DNA from: JAGTJU01 sp038257535 | Lineage (GTDB): Bacteria; Myxococcota_A; Polyangia; Fen-1088 | NCBI GenBank assembly: GCA_038257535.1 | Contig: JBBSJE010000098.1 | Span: 1 to 20,491, forward strand | DNA: 20,491 bases | Reading direction: 5' to 3' | Shown here: positions 1 to 8,111 of the stretch, in pieces | How positions within the stretch are numbered: the first letter of the stretch is position 1 | Layout: every line of letters starts with the position of its first letter | The notes under the pieces: model-generated | What the model saw: only the letters and a program-made list of their open reading frames with translations | Databases searched by the model: none | Told to the model about the DNA's origin: nothing | Made by a program: the position numbers and the translations under genes

Positions 1-2
1 AA

Positions 3-1058
3 GGTCTCGCGCCTCTCGATCCCTCGCATGAAGACATGGGCGAGATTCTGAAAAACGCACATCGTGCCAGCAACCTCACCCGCCAGCTTCTGGCCTTTAG
101 CCGACAACAGGTGTTGGCCCCGTCGGTGATTGATCTGTTCGAGTGCACCATGAATTTGCGTGGCGTGCTTCGCCCGCTTCTGGGTGATGGGATTGAAGTG
201 CACATGACCACCGACCCCGACTTGGCCAAAGTCAAGACCGATCCCAGCCAAATAGAGCAAGTGATCTTAAATTTGGCCGTCAACGCACGTGATGCCATGG
301 GTGAGCAGGGCGTTTTGAAGATTCATTTTCACAATGTTCAGATCAGCGAGGATGAGGCGCGCCGAAACGCCGAACTGAGACCCGGAACATTTGTGAAGCT
401 GGCTGTCTCAGACACAGGCCATGGCATGACACCAGAAGTTTTAGAGAAGATTTTCGAGCCTTTCTTCACTACGAAACCGCTCGGCAAAGGCACAGGATTG
501 GGCCTGCCCACTGTTTACGGCATCGTAAATCAAAGCGGTGGCTTCATTCGCGTGGAAAGCACGCCAGGAAAAGGAACGCAATTTGAGGTTCACCTGCCTA
601 GTTGCAAGGACGCCCCCACGTCCACCTTGCCAATCAAAGAAACGATCCCATCCAACGGGCTCGAGGGCACCGAGCTCGTGCTTGTAACGGAAGACGACGC
701 CAGCGTACGAAGATTCATAGCCAGGCTGCTCAAAGGTCGCGGGTATCACGTTGTCGAAGCGCAAGATGGCGCCGAGGCCTTGGCGCTCGCCCAGCGCATT
801 CCCACCATTCGGCTGTTGCTGAGCGACATGGTCATGCCGCACATCAACGGGGTTGACCTCGCGTCTCAGTTGAAATTGATCATCCCTGACATCGCCGTGG
901 TTTTCGTGTCAGGCTACACCGAGGGCGCGGGCTTGAATCAGGCGTGGATTGATCAAGGCACGGTGCTGTTGCCAAAACCCCTTGACTCGCAACAGCTGCT
1001 CACAGCGGTACGCAATGCGCTTAATCGCGCACAGGAAAACGCTACGCACCGTGCGTGA
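3..1058 (+). CDS. Hybrid sensor histidine kinase, C-terminal part (5' truncated by window)
   Basis: The reading frame is open from the first bases, so the true start and the phosphorylated His box lie upstream of the window. What is visible begins in the second helix of the dimerisation domain (RASNLTRQLLAFSRQQ). A HATPase_c domain follows, with N box NLAVNARDAMG, G1 box DTGHGM, F box FEPFFTTK and G2 box GKGTGLGLPTVYG. A C-terminal receiver domain has the acidic pair EDD, phosphoacceptor Asp encoded at 825-827 (SDMVMP), and the Lys of LPKPL. In known hybrid kinases the His phosphoryl group passes to the attached receiver, which here is the terminal domain. No DNA-binding output is present. 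The gene overlaps the 3' end of the opposite-strand REC-HDOD gene by 17 bp, so a functional link to that operon is plausible but inferred. The ATG at 36 is internal and should not be taken as the start. Confidence 0.93.
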   Translation, partial: GLAPLDPSHEDMGEILKNAHRASNLTRQLLAFSRQQVLAPSVIDLFECTMNLRGVLRPLLGDGIEVHMTTDPDLAKVKTDPSQIEQVILNLAVNARDAMGEQGVLKIHFHNVQISEDEARRNAELRPGTFVKLAVSDTGHGMTPEVLEKIFEPFFTTKPLGKGTGLGLPTVYGIVNQSGGFIRVESTPGKGTQFEVHLPSCKDAPTSTLPIKETIPSNGLEGTELVLVTEDDASVRRFIARLLKGRGYHVVEAQDGAEALALAQRIPTIRLLLSDMVMPHINGVDLASQLKLIIPDIAVVFVSGYTEGAGLNQAWIDQGTVLLPKPLDSQQLLTAVRNALNRAQENATHRA

Positions 1059-2478
1059 TGGCATCAAACTCGGGTTGAATCACAGTCGCCACCCGAAAGA
1101 GATCGGCGTTGGTCAATCCCAAAGTCGAAAGTAGTTTCATTTGAACCAGGGGATCTAGGCCGGATCCCACTTGTGTAAGATCAGGCGGCAACTTGAGCTG
1201 CTCGGCAACCATCGAGCCCACCGCCACAAGCGCCTTATACATGCCCACGCCGGCGCAGGGTCCAGGGTCAGCGTGGTGCAAAGCCGCCACCAACTGCACC
1301 ACGGGGTCAATGTGCCAGCTCTCGATGATCCTGCGCCCAATCGGCCGATGATGCGTGGCCACTGAAGCGGTTGCGCTGGCTTTGTCGATGGGCTGGCCTG
1401 ATTTGGCGCTCGTTTCGTCCACAACCCACAACAAAAATGAAGCGCCCACGTCCATAAACAAGCCGGAAAGATAAGCCAGGCCCGCATCCATCTTTTGCGC
1501 ACTCGGAATCTGATCAACCAAACAGCGCGCTGCCAGAGCGGTGGCCACCCCGCGCCGCCAAATGTCGTGCAAGCAGGACCGCACCCAGGGATCGGTGCCC
1601 TCGAACGCTGCTCTCAGGAGCACAGTTTCCACGATGTGGTGAATTTGGCGGAAGCCAATGCGGGTCACCGAAGTCTGCAAATCGCTTGTGCGACCAGCCC
1701 GGGCGTAGTGGGCTGTGTTTGCCAACCGAAGCACCTCGGCAGACAAGCGCTGGTCTTGCGACACCAACATGGCCATTTGGGCCGCGTCCACAGTGTTTTT
1801 GCGAATCATCTCCCGCATCTTGGTCATCACCACGGGAGCGGCGGGCAACGCTACATCTCCAGATTTTAGTCGCTCTATCACCAGCTGAAATGCATTGAGC
1901 TTGGCGGGCCCCTCCCCCCGTGCTGCGATGGCGTGGTTCAACGGAGGGGTTTGCTGCTGCGCCCCACGAGGTTCCGTAGGCGCCTGTAAGATAGCTGTCG
2001 GAGGCACAGGCAAGGGGTTTGCCGTTGACCCACCATAAGCGTCAGCGAACGTCACGTCGTGCGATGGCTTCGGTGAAGCTAACGCCGCAAACGCGTCCAT
2101 GGCACGTGTGTAGGCGGCCAGCAATTCAGATTGGGTCCACGGTTTGCGAAGGTAGTCTACCGCACCGCCTCTGAGCACATCAACGACATCGTCCATGTTG
2201 CCCTGGCCGCTCACCACAACCACACGGGTGGCCGAAGCGTAGGTGCTCAGGCGGCGCAAGAAAGTGTGACCATCGATGCCAGGCATTCGCAAATCCAAGA
2301 AGACAACCTGCACAGAGGTCTCCTTGAGCATTCGAAGCCCCGCTTCGCCATCTGCGGCATGCAAGATTTCGCAGCCTAGCTTTTGCAAACCCCGTTGCAG
2401 CGCCAAACGAATGGAATCGTCGTCATCCACCAGCAGGACACGGGGATTCTGCACCGAATCGTCGGACTCAAGCAACAT
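1042..2478 (-). CDS. Response regulator with HDOD output domain
   Basis: The 478-residue protein has an N-terminal receiver (about residues 12-125): acidic cluster DDDD, phosphoacceptor D62 in FLDLRMPG, S90 and K112 (RKPW). A low-complexity Pro/Ala/Gln linker (about 135-195) leads to an HDOD domain (about 200-450). The HDOD part shows the family pattern LPAAPVVMTKM, LANTAHYAR, VTRIGFRQIHHIV and the late helix ALHHADPG. HDOD domains resemble HD phosphohydrolases but usually lack the full metal-binding set; they are known as regulatory scaffolds in signalling, motility and c-di-GMP control. The ATG shares one base with the TGA of the upstream PAS gene (TGATG), which implies translational coupling. 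No enzymatic activity should be assumed. A cognate kinase is not proven; the convergent hybrid kinase is a candidate. Confidence 0.92.
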   Translation of the reverse strand: MLLESDDSVQNPRVLLVDDDDSIRLALQRGLQKLGCEILHAADGEAGLRMLKETSVQVVFLDLRMPGIDGHTFLRRLSTYASATRVVVVSGQGNMDDVVDVLRGGAVDYLRKPWTQSELLAAYTRAMDAFAALASPKPSHDVTFADAYGGSTANPLPVPPTAILQAPTEPRGAQQQTPPLNHAIAARGEGPAKLNAFQLVIERLKSGDVALPAAPVVMTKMREMIRKNTVDAAQMAMLVSQDQRLSAEVLRLANTAHYARAGRTSDLQTSVTRIGFRQIHHIVETVLLRAAFEGTDPWVRSCLHDIWRRGVATALAARCLVDQIPSAQKMDAGLAYLSGLFMDVGASFLLWVVDETSAKSGQPIDKASATASVATHHRPIGRRIIESWHIDPVVQLVAALHHADPGPCAGVGMYKALVAVGSMVAEQLKLPPDLTQVGSGLDPLVQMKLLSTLGLTNADLFRVATVIQPEFDAITHGA

Positions 2479-3647
2479 CAGCCTTCCTCCGTTGCCGGAT
2501 GATGCTCATCAAGGCAAGTCCGACAAAGCACATGTGAGAATGAGGCGTCGCTATTTTTCTCGATAAAATGCTCAAGCTCTTGCCATTGATCGTTGCCTTC
2601 GCGAATGCGGCCGCAGTGCATGCAAATGGGCAGCAGGCCTTCCAATCGTCTGACCTGTTTCTGAGCACTCTGTAATTCACGAACTTTCTCCTCAAGCGCG
2701 GCCTCAAGCTGCTTTCGCTCCGTCACATCACGAATCACCCCCACCTCGAACACGCGCCCCCCAACAAGCGTCGCGGTGGCCACTTTCGAGGCAACGCTTC
2801 TTTGCAGCACCCCCTCGAACACCAGATCCAAGTCCTCCTCCACCCACTCTCCTGCGGGACCAGCGGAAACGCGCTTCTTCTTGACGGGATCCTCGGGGGC
2901 GACGGCCTGCAGAGCTGAGCTGCTTCGCGTAAGCACGTTGGCTGTTTCCGTTTGGGTGTAACGACGAAACGCCTCGTTGACCATCAGCCATCCGTCTTGC
3001 GCGTCTTTCACGAAAACTGGATCGGGAACCGCATCTATCACTTTGCGAAGAAAATCCCGCGCTTGTTTCAAGTTGCCGCGCGCCATGGCCTCGGCCTTGA
3101 GGCGCCGCCATAACCCTAAAGCGGTGACCGTCTGGAGCGTGGCCAGCGCAGCAGCCAACTGCACATACTCACGCCACGAGGCCCATGAATCGAAAAATGC
3201 CACCACCCCGCACCAAACAGCAATGATCGCGGAGTAGATAAAGAAGGAGGGCATGTTGGTGAGCACCACCCCGCAGCACGCGACGCATGCAAGAACACTT
3301 ACAAAATAAAACCGCGAGAATTGGTTGATGGCCATCAAGTAGGTCACATGCATGGTGGCCAGCGCGAACAAGCCCATAAGAATGGTGTCCCGCCAGGCCA
3401 CGAGCTTGGGCTTAAACAGCAAGCTCCCGACCAGCAAACACAGCCCAGCCATGCCTGCCCTCATCCAGAGGGGATCCTGGGCGGTGGGATCCAATTTGAG
3501 GGCCAAAAAATGCCACAAAAAATACAACAAGGAGCCCCCCGCAACGAGGTACTGGGTGGCTCGAACCTCGCGCTCGAGGTCCTCGCCCGCACCGTCGCCA
3601 TGACCGCGGCTGATCAAATTCTCAAGTAGAGCGTCGGAGTTCGGCAA
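2478..3647 (-). CDS. Six-helix membrane PAS sensor with C-terminal four-cysteine LPIC-type tail
   Basis: The start is TTG, chosen because an AAGGGA ribosome site lies about 5 bases upstream and no better ATG precedes the first membrane helix. Of 389 residues, about 30-180 form some six hydrophobic helices, including ATQYLVAGGSLLYFLW and GLCLLVGSLLF. A PAS domain (about 195-312) contains AVPDPVFVKDAQDGWLMVNE and ends in VIRDVTERKQLE. A short coiled coil (about 312-336) leads to a tail with C342-x2-C345 and C375-x2-C378 in the context LPICMHCGRIRE and SHVLCRTCLDEHHP. This tail occurs at the ends of many bacterial PAS and receiver proteins and looks zinc-binding. There is no histidine kinase, GGDEF, EAL or HD domain, so the output is unknown. 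It is coupled to the downstream REC-HDOD gene by a TGATG overlap. I infer a membrane signal input for that regulator. Confidence 0.87.
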   Translation of the reverse strand: MPNSDALLENLISRGHGDGAGEDLEREVRATQYLVAGGSLLYFLWHFLALKLDPTAQDPLWMRAGMAGLCLLVGSLLFKPKLVAWRDTILMGLFALATMHVTYLMAINQFSRFYFVSVLACVACCGVVLTNMPSFFIYSAIIAVWCGVVAFFDSWASWREYVQLAAALATLQTVTALGLWRRLKAEAMARGNLKQARDFLRKVIDAVPDPVFVKDAQDGWLMVNEAFRRYTQTETANVLTRSSSALQAVAPEDPVKKKRVSAGPAGEWVEEDLDLVFEGVLQRSVASKVATATLVGGRVFEVGVIRDVTERKQLEAALEEKVRELQSAQKQVRRLEGLLPICMHCGRIREGNDQWQELEHFIEKNSDASFSHVLCRTCLDEHHPATEEG

Positions 3648-3705
3648 ACTGTCCCTTGAACAGGCTATCGTCTGGGCCGAACACTATCTAAACGATGCGA
3701 GAGCC

Positions 3706-3735
3706 AGATTTGCGCCCCTGAAGCGGCGCAGATCT
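3706..3735. repeat. Imperfect inverted repeat between GH2 and PAS genes
   Basis: The left arm AGATTTGCGCC (3706-3716) and right arm GGCGCAGATCT (3725-3735) are complementary at 10 of 11 positions, with an 8-base loop. It lies 24-53 bases after the GH2 stop in the minus direction and about 60 bases before the PAS start. No clear U-tract follows on the minus strand, so it is not a textbook terminator. It may be a processing or termination structure for GH2, or an operator of the PAS/REC-HDOD operon. Confidence 0.5.
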
Positions 3736-3758
3736 ACCTACACAGGCCTCAAGGGCAG

Positions 3759-6608
3759 CTATCGCGCCGTGGCTCCCGTCAAGACAACGGTAGGGTCTAA
3801 AGGGTAACGTCCAAATTCGGCACCATAGACAGCCAACCCTGTCCCTAGACCGTCAGCCACTTCCAACCGCACCTCGAACGCCCCCTGGCTGCGCGCTTTG
3901 TCCAGTGCCTGCGGGGGAATGGGAACCTGCAAGCGGTAACCGTAGGTGCCCGCTTCAGCCAAACGCTTGTTGCCCGCCTGGGCATGCCAAGAAAGAATGC
4001 CGCGGTGGTCAGCAGGGTCGTCTGGCAGATCGTAACGACCGGCCAGCACATCGTTGACCCAAACGTTCACGGCGCCTGGGTTCAGGTGGGTATCTGTCAT
4101 CGGGTAGCTGTTGCTGTTCAAACTGGGATCGTGTGCGCCTGCGCCGCGCATATAGCTGCCCAAATTGGCATCGGTTTGCCCGCTATCTTTACCCAGCTGG
4201 GGCCGCGTGGACACTTCAGCTAAAAACACCGCGGAATCGATTTTGTCGTTGGGCTTTAGGGCTGATGGCCAAGCCAGATTGTATTTCACGAAACCATTGC
4301 CCAAGCCATTGAGCTTTTTGTCCTGCAATACAAAGCTGTGACCACCTGAAAACTGCGCCTGCTGTACGGCGGCCACACTCACGCGCGAAATCGCGAGCGT
4401 TTGACCAGAGGCCAACCGTGCTTTCGCGGAGGCATCCGCCTTCACCACAAAGGTGGTGAAATTGTGGCTGATGGCCACGCCCGCCTCGGTCTCCAAACGC
4501 ACCGACAGAACCACAACCGCGGGCTCTGAAGGCATGCGAACGGCCAGCGGCGCCAACGCCTCAAAATGCCAGGGACCGGTTTTGAACGAACGGACCTGTT
4601 CATCCCATTGTTTTGGTTGTCCTAAAGCGTCCCAACCATGAAGCCGCGTGCGCAAACGCAGCTGCTTTCCCCACGCGGCGTTGGCGTCATAAAATGATGT
4701 CCAGACGGGAACGTTGACACGTTCGTTTGGCTTGCGCGTCTCGCAAAGCTTTTCGCCCACAACCACGAACATCGGTGAATGAAAATCTGACAGCGCCATA
4801 CCGGGGGCCAGATCGGAAAGGCCCGGATATTTTTCGCTTCGATCAAAGCGAAAGTAGCCATTCCATTCATTGATCACGTCGTGATGCTCGGTGTACAACC
4901 AGCCTGCAACTTTGGGATGCCTGCGAAAGGCGTTGATGGCCTCGTGGTAGTCCCAACTAAAATCAACGTCGCCCGTGTTGCCGTCGTAGCCCCACACATT
5001 GCCAAATTCGCTGTTAACAAGGGGCTGCCTGCCTTGTTGTTTGCCCTGCACGAAGTTCCAGTTTGAGCCAGGAAAGCTTTGTTTCACAACGTCGGCAACG
5101 TGAGCGTTCCAAGCGCTGCCCGCCAGATAGTTGTGCCAAGAATTGATGTCTGTGGCCACGTGGTCGCCCAAGTTGGGACTGTTGTCTTCAATGAGGCGCG
5201 TGGGATCCAACTGTTTGGCTTTTTGATAGACGCTCTGCACCCACGCTTGGGTTTGCGGCGTATAGGTTTTGGCGTTGCCAGTTCCATGCGTCAAACCCCA
5301 GGTTTCGTTGAACAACACCCACGCAAAGATGGATGGATGATTGAAATCCCGCTGAAGCATCTGTTGCCATGTGTGCCCATGCTCCTTCTGTAAAGCCGCA
5401 TCAGGTTCGCCCCAGCCATTGGGAACGTCCGCCATAACCAGAACGCCCAACCGGTCGGCCCAATAAAGTTTGCGCGGAAGGGGAACCTTGACGTGCACGC
5501 GCAGTGTGTTCAATCCCAAGCGCCTGGCGCGCAAAACCTCTTCGCGAACGAATTCGTCGCTAGGGAACGTGTAAAATCCAGTGGGATGAAAGGCTTGGTC
5601 TAGAGCCATTTGCAGATACACCGGGCGTCCGTTGAGCGCCACATAGGGATGGCCATGCCCCGGCAAATCCACCACCCCCACAGTGCGCATGCCGAAATAC
5701 GTGCTCACACGATCAGGTTTGCCATCGTGGCCAGCCAGTACAACCTCACATTCGTAAAGGTGCGGATCTTCGAGCGACCATAACCTGGGGTTTGGAATCG
5801 GCAGGCTCAGCGACAGTTCGCGCACGCCCTTGTCCACGACCGCCGACGTTTTCAGCGATCCACAAGTCAGCGAGATCTCGGCGGACACACGGGCCGCGTC
5901 GAGCAAATGCGCCTTGAGCGCCACCCGCTGGTTCTGAACATCGGGAGTGAACGCAAGTCGCCCAATCGCCAAGCCGCCCCGCGCCTCAAGGTAGGGCGTT
6001 TGCCACATTCCCCGTGCCTGTCCGTAGCCCTGTTTGCCTTCCAACTTGTGCGGCCTGGCGGCGTCGTCCACGCGAAGCACCAGCGCATACCGCCCGCCCG
6101 GCTTTACTTGAGACGTTAACTCGAACTCAAAGGGCGTATAGCCGCCTTCGTGCGAGCCCAGCTGCTGTCCATCTAGCCACACCGTTGTGCGCCAATCGCT
6201 GGCGCCCACAACAAAAAACACGCGTTCGCCGGCCCATTCCAGCGGGATGTCAATCTCGCGCTGATACCAAGCAACATCTGCATTGCCTTTGACGCCCGAA
6301 AGCGGGGCGGCCCACGAATATGGCACCACGATCTTCTGATCAAATTCCGTTTTCCCGCGTGACCACCCTTGCCTCTCGCCGATGTTTTCTGGATCGAGCG
6401 CAAACGCCCACGGTCCGTTCAAATTCACCCAGTGGGCGCGCTGAAAAACGGGGCGGGGGTGCTCGGGCAGGGGCATGAATATGGACGCTGAGCCCTGTTG
6501 CAAAGGCGTGGCTCGCTTGGGCAATGTCACTCCCGCCTGTGGCTGCGGGTTGGCACAGGCCCACAGGCACAACAGACTCAACAATGTCCCGGATCTAAAC
6601 GAAAACAT
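3759..6608 (-). CDS. Glycoside hydrolase family 2 lipoprotein
   Basis: A 949-residue secreted glycosidase. The N-terminus is a lipoprotein-like signal (hydrophobic LLSLLCLWAC; candidate lipidated C18, with an unusual Trp at -2). The GH2 modules come in order: sugar-binding jelly roll (about 50-185, with HWVNLNGPWAFAL and DVAWYQREIDIP), Ig-like sandwich (about 210-310), TIM barrel (about 315-600), then about 350 residues of further beta-rich domains. The catalytic acid/base is E435 in LFNETWG and the nucleophile is E534 in VNSEFGN, as in family GH2. The Asn-Lys motif typical of beta-glucuronidases is not evident, so a beta-galactosidase or other exo-glycosidase is more likely; the substrate cannot be assigned. 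The ATG at 6608 has a poor ribosome site. It is divergent from the TAXI gene and near a second glycosidase gene, which suggests polysaccharide breakdown at the cell surface. Confidence 0.93.
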   Translation of the reverse strand: MFSFRSGTLLSLLCLWACANPQPQAGVTLPKRATPLQQGSASIFMPLPEHPRPVFQRAHWVNLNGPWAFALDPENIGERQGWSRGKTEFDQKIVVPYSWAAPLSGVKGNADVAWYQREIDIPLEWAGERVFFVVGASDWRTTVWLDGQQLGSHEGGYTPFEFELTSQVKPGGRYALVLRVDDAARPHKLEGKQGYGQARGMWQTPYLEARGGLAIGRLAFTPDVQNQRVALKAHLLDAARVSAEISLTCGSLKTSAVVDKGVRELSLSLPIPNPRLWSLEDPHLYECEVVLAGHDGKPDRVSTYFGMRTVGVVDLPGHGHPYVALNGRPVYLQMALDQAFHPTGFYTFPSDEFVREEVLRARRLGLNTLRVHVKVPLPRKLYWADRLGVLVMADVPNGWGEPDAALQKEHGHTWQQMLQRDFNHPSIFAWVLFNETWGLTHGTGNAKTYTPQTQAWVQSVYQKAKQLDPTRLIEDNSPNLGDHVATDINSWHNYLAGSAWNAHVADVVKQSFPGSNWNFVQGKQQGRQPLVNSEFGNVWGYDGNTGDVDFSWDYHEAINAFRRHPKVAGWLYTEHHDVINEWNGYFRFDRSEKYPGLSDLAPGMALSDFHSPMFVVVGEKLCETRKPNERVNVPVWTSFYDANAAWGKQLRLRTRLHGWDALGQPKQWDEQVRSFKTGPWHFEALAPLAVRMPSEPAVVVLSVRLETEAGVAISHNFTTFVVKADASAKARLASGQTLAISRVSVAAVQQAQFSGGHSFVLQDKKLNGLGNGFVKYNLAWPSALKPNDKIDSAVFLAEVSTRPQLGKDSGQTDANLGSYMRGAGAHDPSLNSNSYPMTDTHLNPGAVNVWVNDVLAGRYDLPDDPADHRGILSWHAQAGNKRLAEAGTYGYRLQVPIPPQALDKARSQGAFEVRLEVADGLGTGLAVYGAEFGRYPLDPTVVLTGATAR

Positions 6609-6626
6609 GCGCGCTAACGTACCATA

Positions 6627-6666
6627 ACCATTGCAATTCGATCAGGTTCGCTGGGGGCAATTGCAA
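6627..6666 (-). promoter_or_regulatory. Repeated TTGCAAT elements upstream of the GH2 gene
   Basis: On the minus strand TTGCAAT occurs twice with a spacing of exactly 30 bp (forward ATTGCAA at 6630-6636 and 6660-6666), about three helical turns. The gene-proximal copy extends to TGCAATGGT, a 9-mer also found just before the GH140-type gene. The arrangement fits an operator for a protein binding one DNA face. It is a candidate from pattern only. Confidence 0.35.
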
Positions 6667-6690
6667 CGAAGCGCACGCTTGCTAACTGGT

Positions 6691-6696
6691 TATACT
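6691..6696 (+). promoter_or_regulatory. Candidate -10 box (TATACT) for the TAXI gene
   Basis: TATACT matches the sigma-70 -10 consensus at five of six bases. No good -35 hexamer lies at 16-18 bp upstream (TTGCAA at 6661 is too far). Initiation would fall near 6702-6704, giving a leader of about 75 bases. Confidence 0.35.
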
Positions 6697-6702
6697 AAAT
6701 TT

Positions 6703-6759
6703 CAACCTCCACGAGCCCACGCGTTGCGGGCGCGCACCGAGGTTGCGATTATTTAACCT
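6703..6759 (+). promoter_or_regulatory. Leader with competing stems before the TAXI gene
   Basis: CAACCTC (6703-6709) is perfectly complementary to GAGGTTG (6739-6745), with a smaller CGC/GCG stem in the loop. The same GAGGTT segment can instead pair with AACCT at 6755-6759. CCTCC at 6706-6710 could also pair with the ribosome site GGAG (6766-6769). Mutually exclusive pairings suggest a regulatory leader, unproven. Confidence 0.3.
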
Positions 6760-6776
6760 TTGTTCGGAGATAGCTT

Positions 6777-8111
6777 GTGAGCATGTCCCTGAAACGGCGC
6801 AGCTTGCTGCCGCCCAAGTTCGTACGCATCGCCTGGAAGGATCTTTTGGCGGTGGGATTGCCTGGCCTCATTGTCATTTTGGCAGCGTTTTGGGCCGCCA
6901 TCGAATTTGTACGCCCAGCGCCGCCCCATAGCATTCAATTCTTGGCCGGAACGCCGGACAGTGAATACCGGCATATGGCCGAGCATTACAAACGCCACAT
7001 CGAAAGCCATGGCGTGAAGGTCAACCTGCTTGATTCACGCGGCAGTCAAGAGAATCTGCATCGCTTGGCCGATGGCGATCACGACGCCGACGTTGGGTTT
7101 GTGCAGGCAGGGATGTTAACCGGTGTTGATGCCTCGAAGCTTGTGACGTTGGGCACCATGTTTATCAAGCCTCTGATGGTGTTTTACGGCGGCGACGCAA
7201 CGATCGAATCCTTGAGGGGCTTGCAGGGCAAACGCTTGGCGGTGGGTCCGGAGGGCAGCGGCACCCGCGCTTTGGCCATGGCGCTGCTTGCGGCCAACAA
7301 GATAGACGAGCACGCCGCAACGCTGCTGTCGCTCGATGGCGACGCCGCCGCGAAGGCGCTTGAAGGGGGCGCCATTGACGCCGCATTCTTAACCAGCGAC
7401 AGCGCGTCTCCCGAACTTATTAGGGAATTGCTTCACCACCCGCACGTGCATCTCATGAGTTTCAGGCAAGCGGCAGGCTACGCCCGCAGGTTTCGCTGGC
7501 TTTCGACGTTGACGCTTCCTGAAGGCAGCCTTGATCTTGCCGACAACGATCCTCCCAGCGACTACCAATTGGTGGGTGCCACGGTTGAACTTGTGGCGCG
7601 AACGGATCTGCATCCAGCGTTGTCAGACATGCTGATCGCCGCCGCGCGCGAGGTCCATGGCACCTCGGGCCTGTTTCACGAAGCCGGAGAATTCCCAGCG
7701 GCCATTGAACACGAGCTCCCCATCAGCGAGGATGCAGAACGCTATTACAAATCTGGGGGGCAGCTGCTCTATCGCCGTTTGCCGTTTTGGCTTGCCAGCT
7801 TGGTCGATCGGCTGCTCGTTGTGCTTTTGCCTTTGCTAGTGGTGCTGGTTCCAGCCACCCGCGTGTTGCCCGCGATCTATCGCTGGCGGGTGCGTTCGAG
7901 GATCTATCGCTGGTATGGCGCGCTGATGCTGATCGAACGTGAGATCCTGGGCGCTACCACCCCTGAGACCCGAGCTCAGCTGCTCACGCGCCTTGATGAG
8001 ATCGAGGCCGCAGTCAACGAGCTGAAGATGCCAGTTGCTTTTGCCGATCAGCTTTACGTGTTGCGGGAGCATGTGGGTTTGGTGCGCCACCGACTTGAAG
8101 CGGCGGCTTAG
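6777..8111 (+). CDS. TAXI-family TRAP solute-binding protein with C-terminal membrane anchor
   Basis: The GTG start at 6777 is preferred over the ATG at 6783 because GGAG (6766-6769) sits 7 bases before it. Residues 23-45 form an uncleaved-looking N-terminal membrane helix. Residues 52-325 are the TAXI/NMT1-like binding domain: LAGTPDSEYRHMAEHYKR, VGFVQAGM, VGPEGSGTRALAMALL and GAIDAAFLTSD. Unlike simple periplasmic TAXI proteins, it continues with a strong hydrophobic segment (about 335-365) and a charged helical tail (about 370-444), probably cytoplasmic. TAXI proteins normally deliver carboxylates to a TRAP membrane partner; none is encoded here, so it may work with a distant permease or as a membrane-bound sensor. 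It lies divergent from GH2 and overlaps the stop of the GH140-type gene by 4 bp. The ligand is unknown. Confidence 0.9.
   Translation: MSMSLKRRSLLPPKFVRIAWKDLLAVGLPGLIVILAAFWAAIEFVRPAPPHSIQFLAGTPDSEYRHMAEHYKRHIESHGVKVNLLDSRGSQENLHRLADGDHDADVGFVQAGMLTGVDASKLVTLGTMFIKPLMVFYGGDATIESLRGLQGKRLAVGPEGSGTRALAMALLAANKIDEHAATLLSLDGDAAAKALEGGAIDAAFLTSDSASPELIRELLHHPHVHLMSFRQAAGYARRFRWLSTLTLPEGSLDLADNDPPSDYQLVGATVELVARTDLHPALSDMLIAAAREVHGTSGLFHEAGEFPAAIEHELPISEDAERYYKSGGQLLYRRLPFWLASLVDRLLVVLLPLLVVLVPATRVLPAIYRWRVRSRIYRWYGALMLIEREILGATTPETRAQLLTRLDEIEAAVNELKMPVAFADQLYVLREHVGLVRHRLEAAA

Noticed and set aside
441..842. Long reading frame on the minus strand inside the histidine kinase
   Set aside because: It mirrors the HATPase/receiver coding region, has no family features and is a shadow of the kinase gene.
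3321..3629. Plus-strand reading frame opposite the PAS membrane gene
   Set aside because: The composition reflects the antisense of hydrophobic codons; there is no convincing ribosome site or domain.
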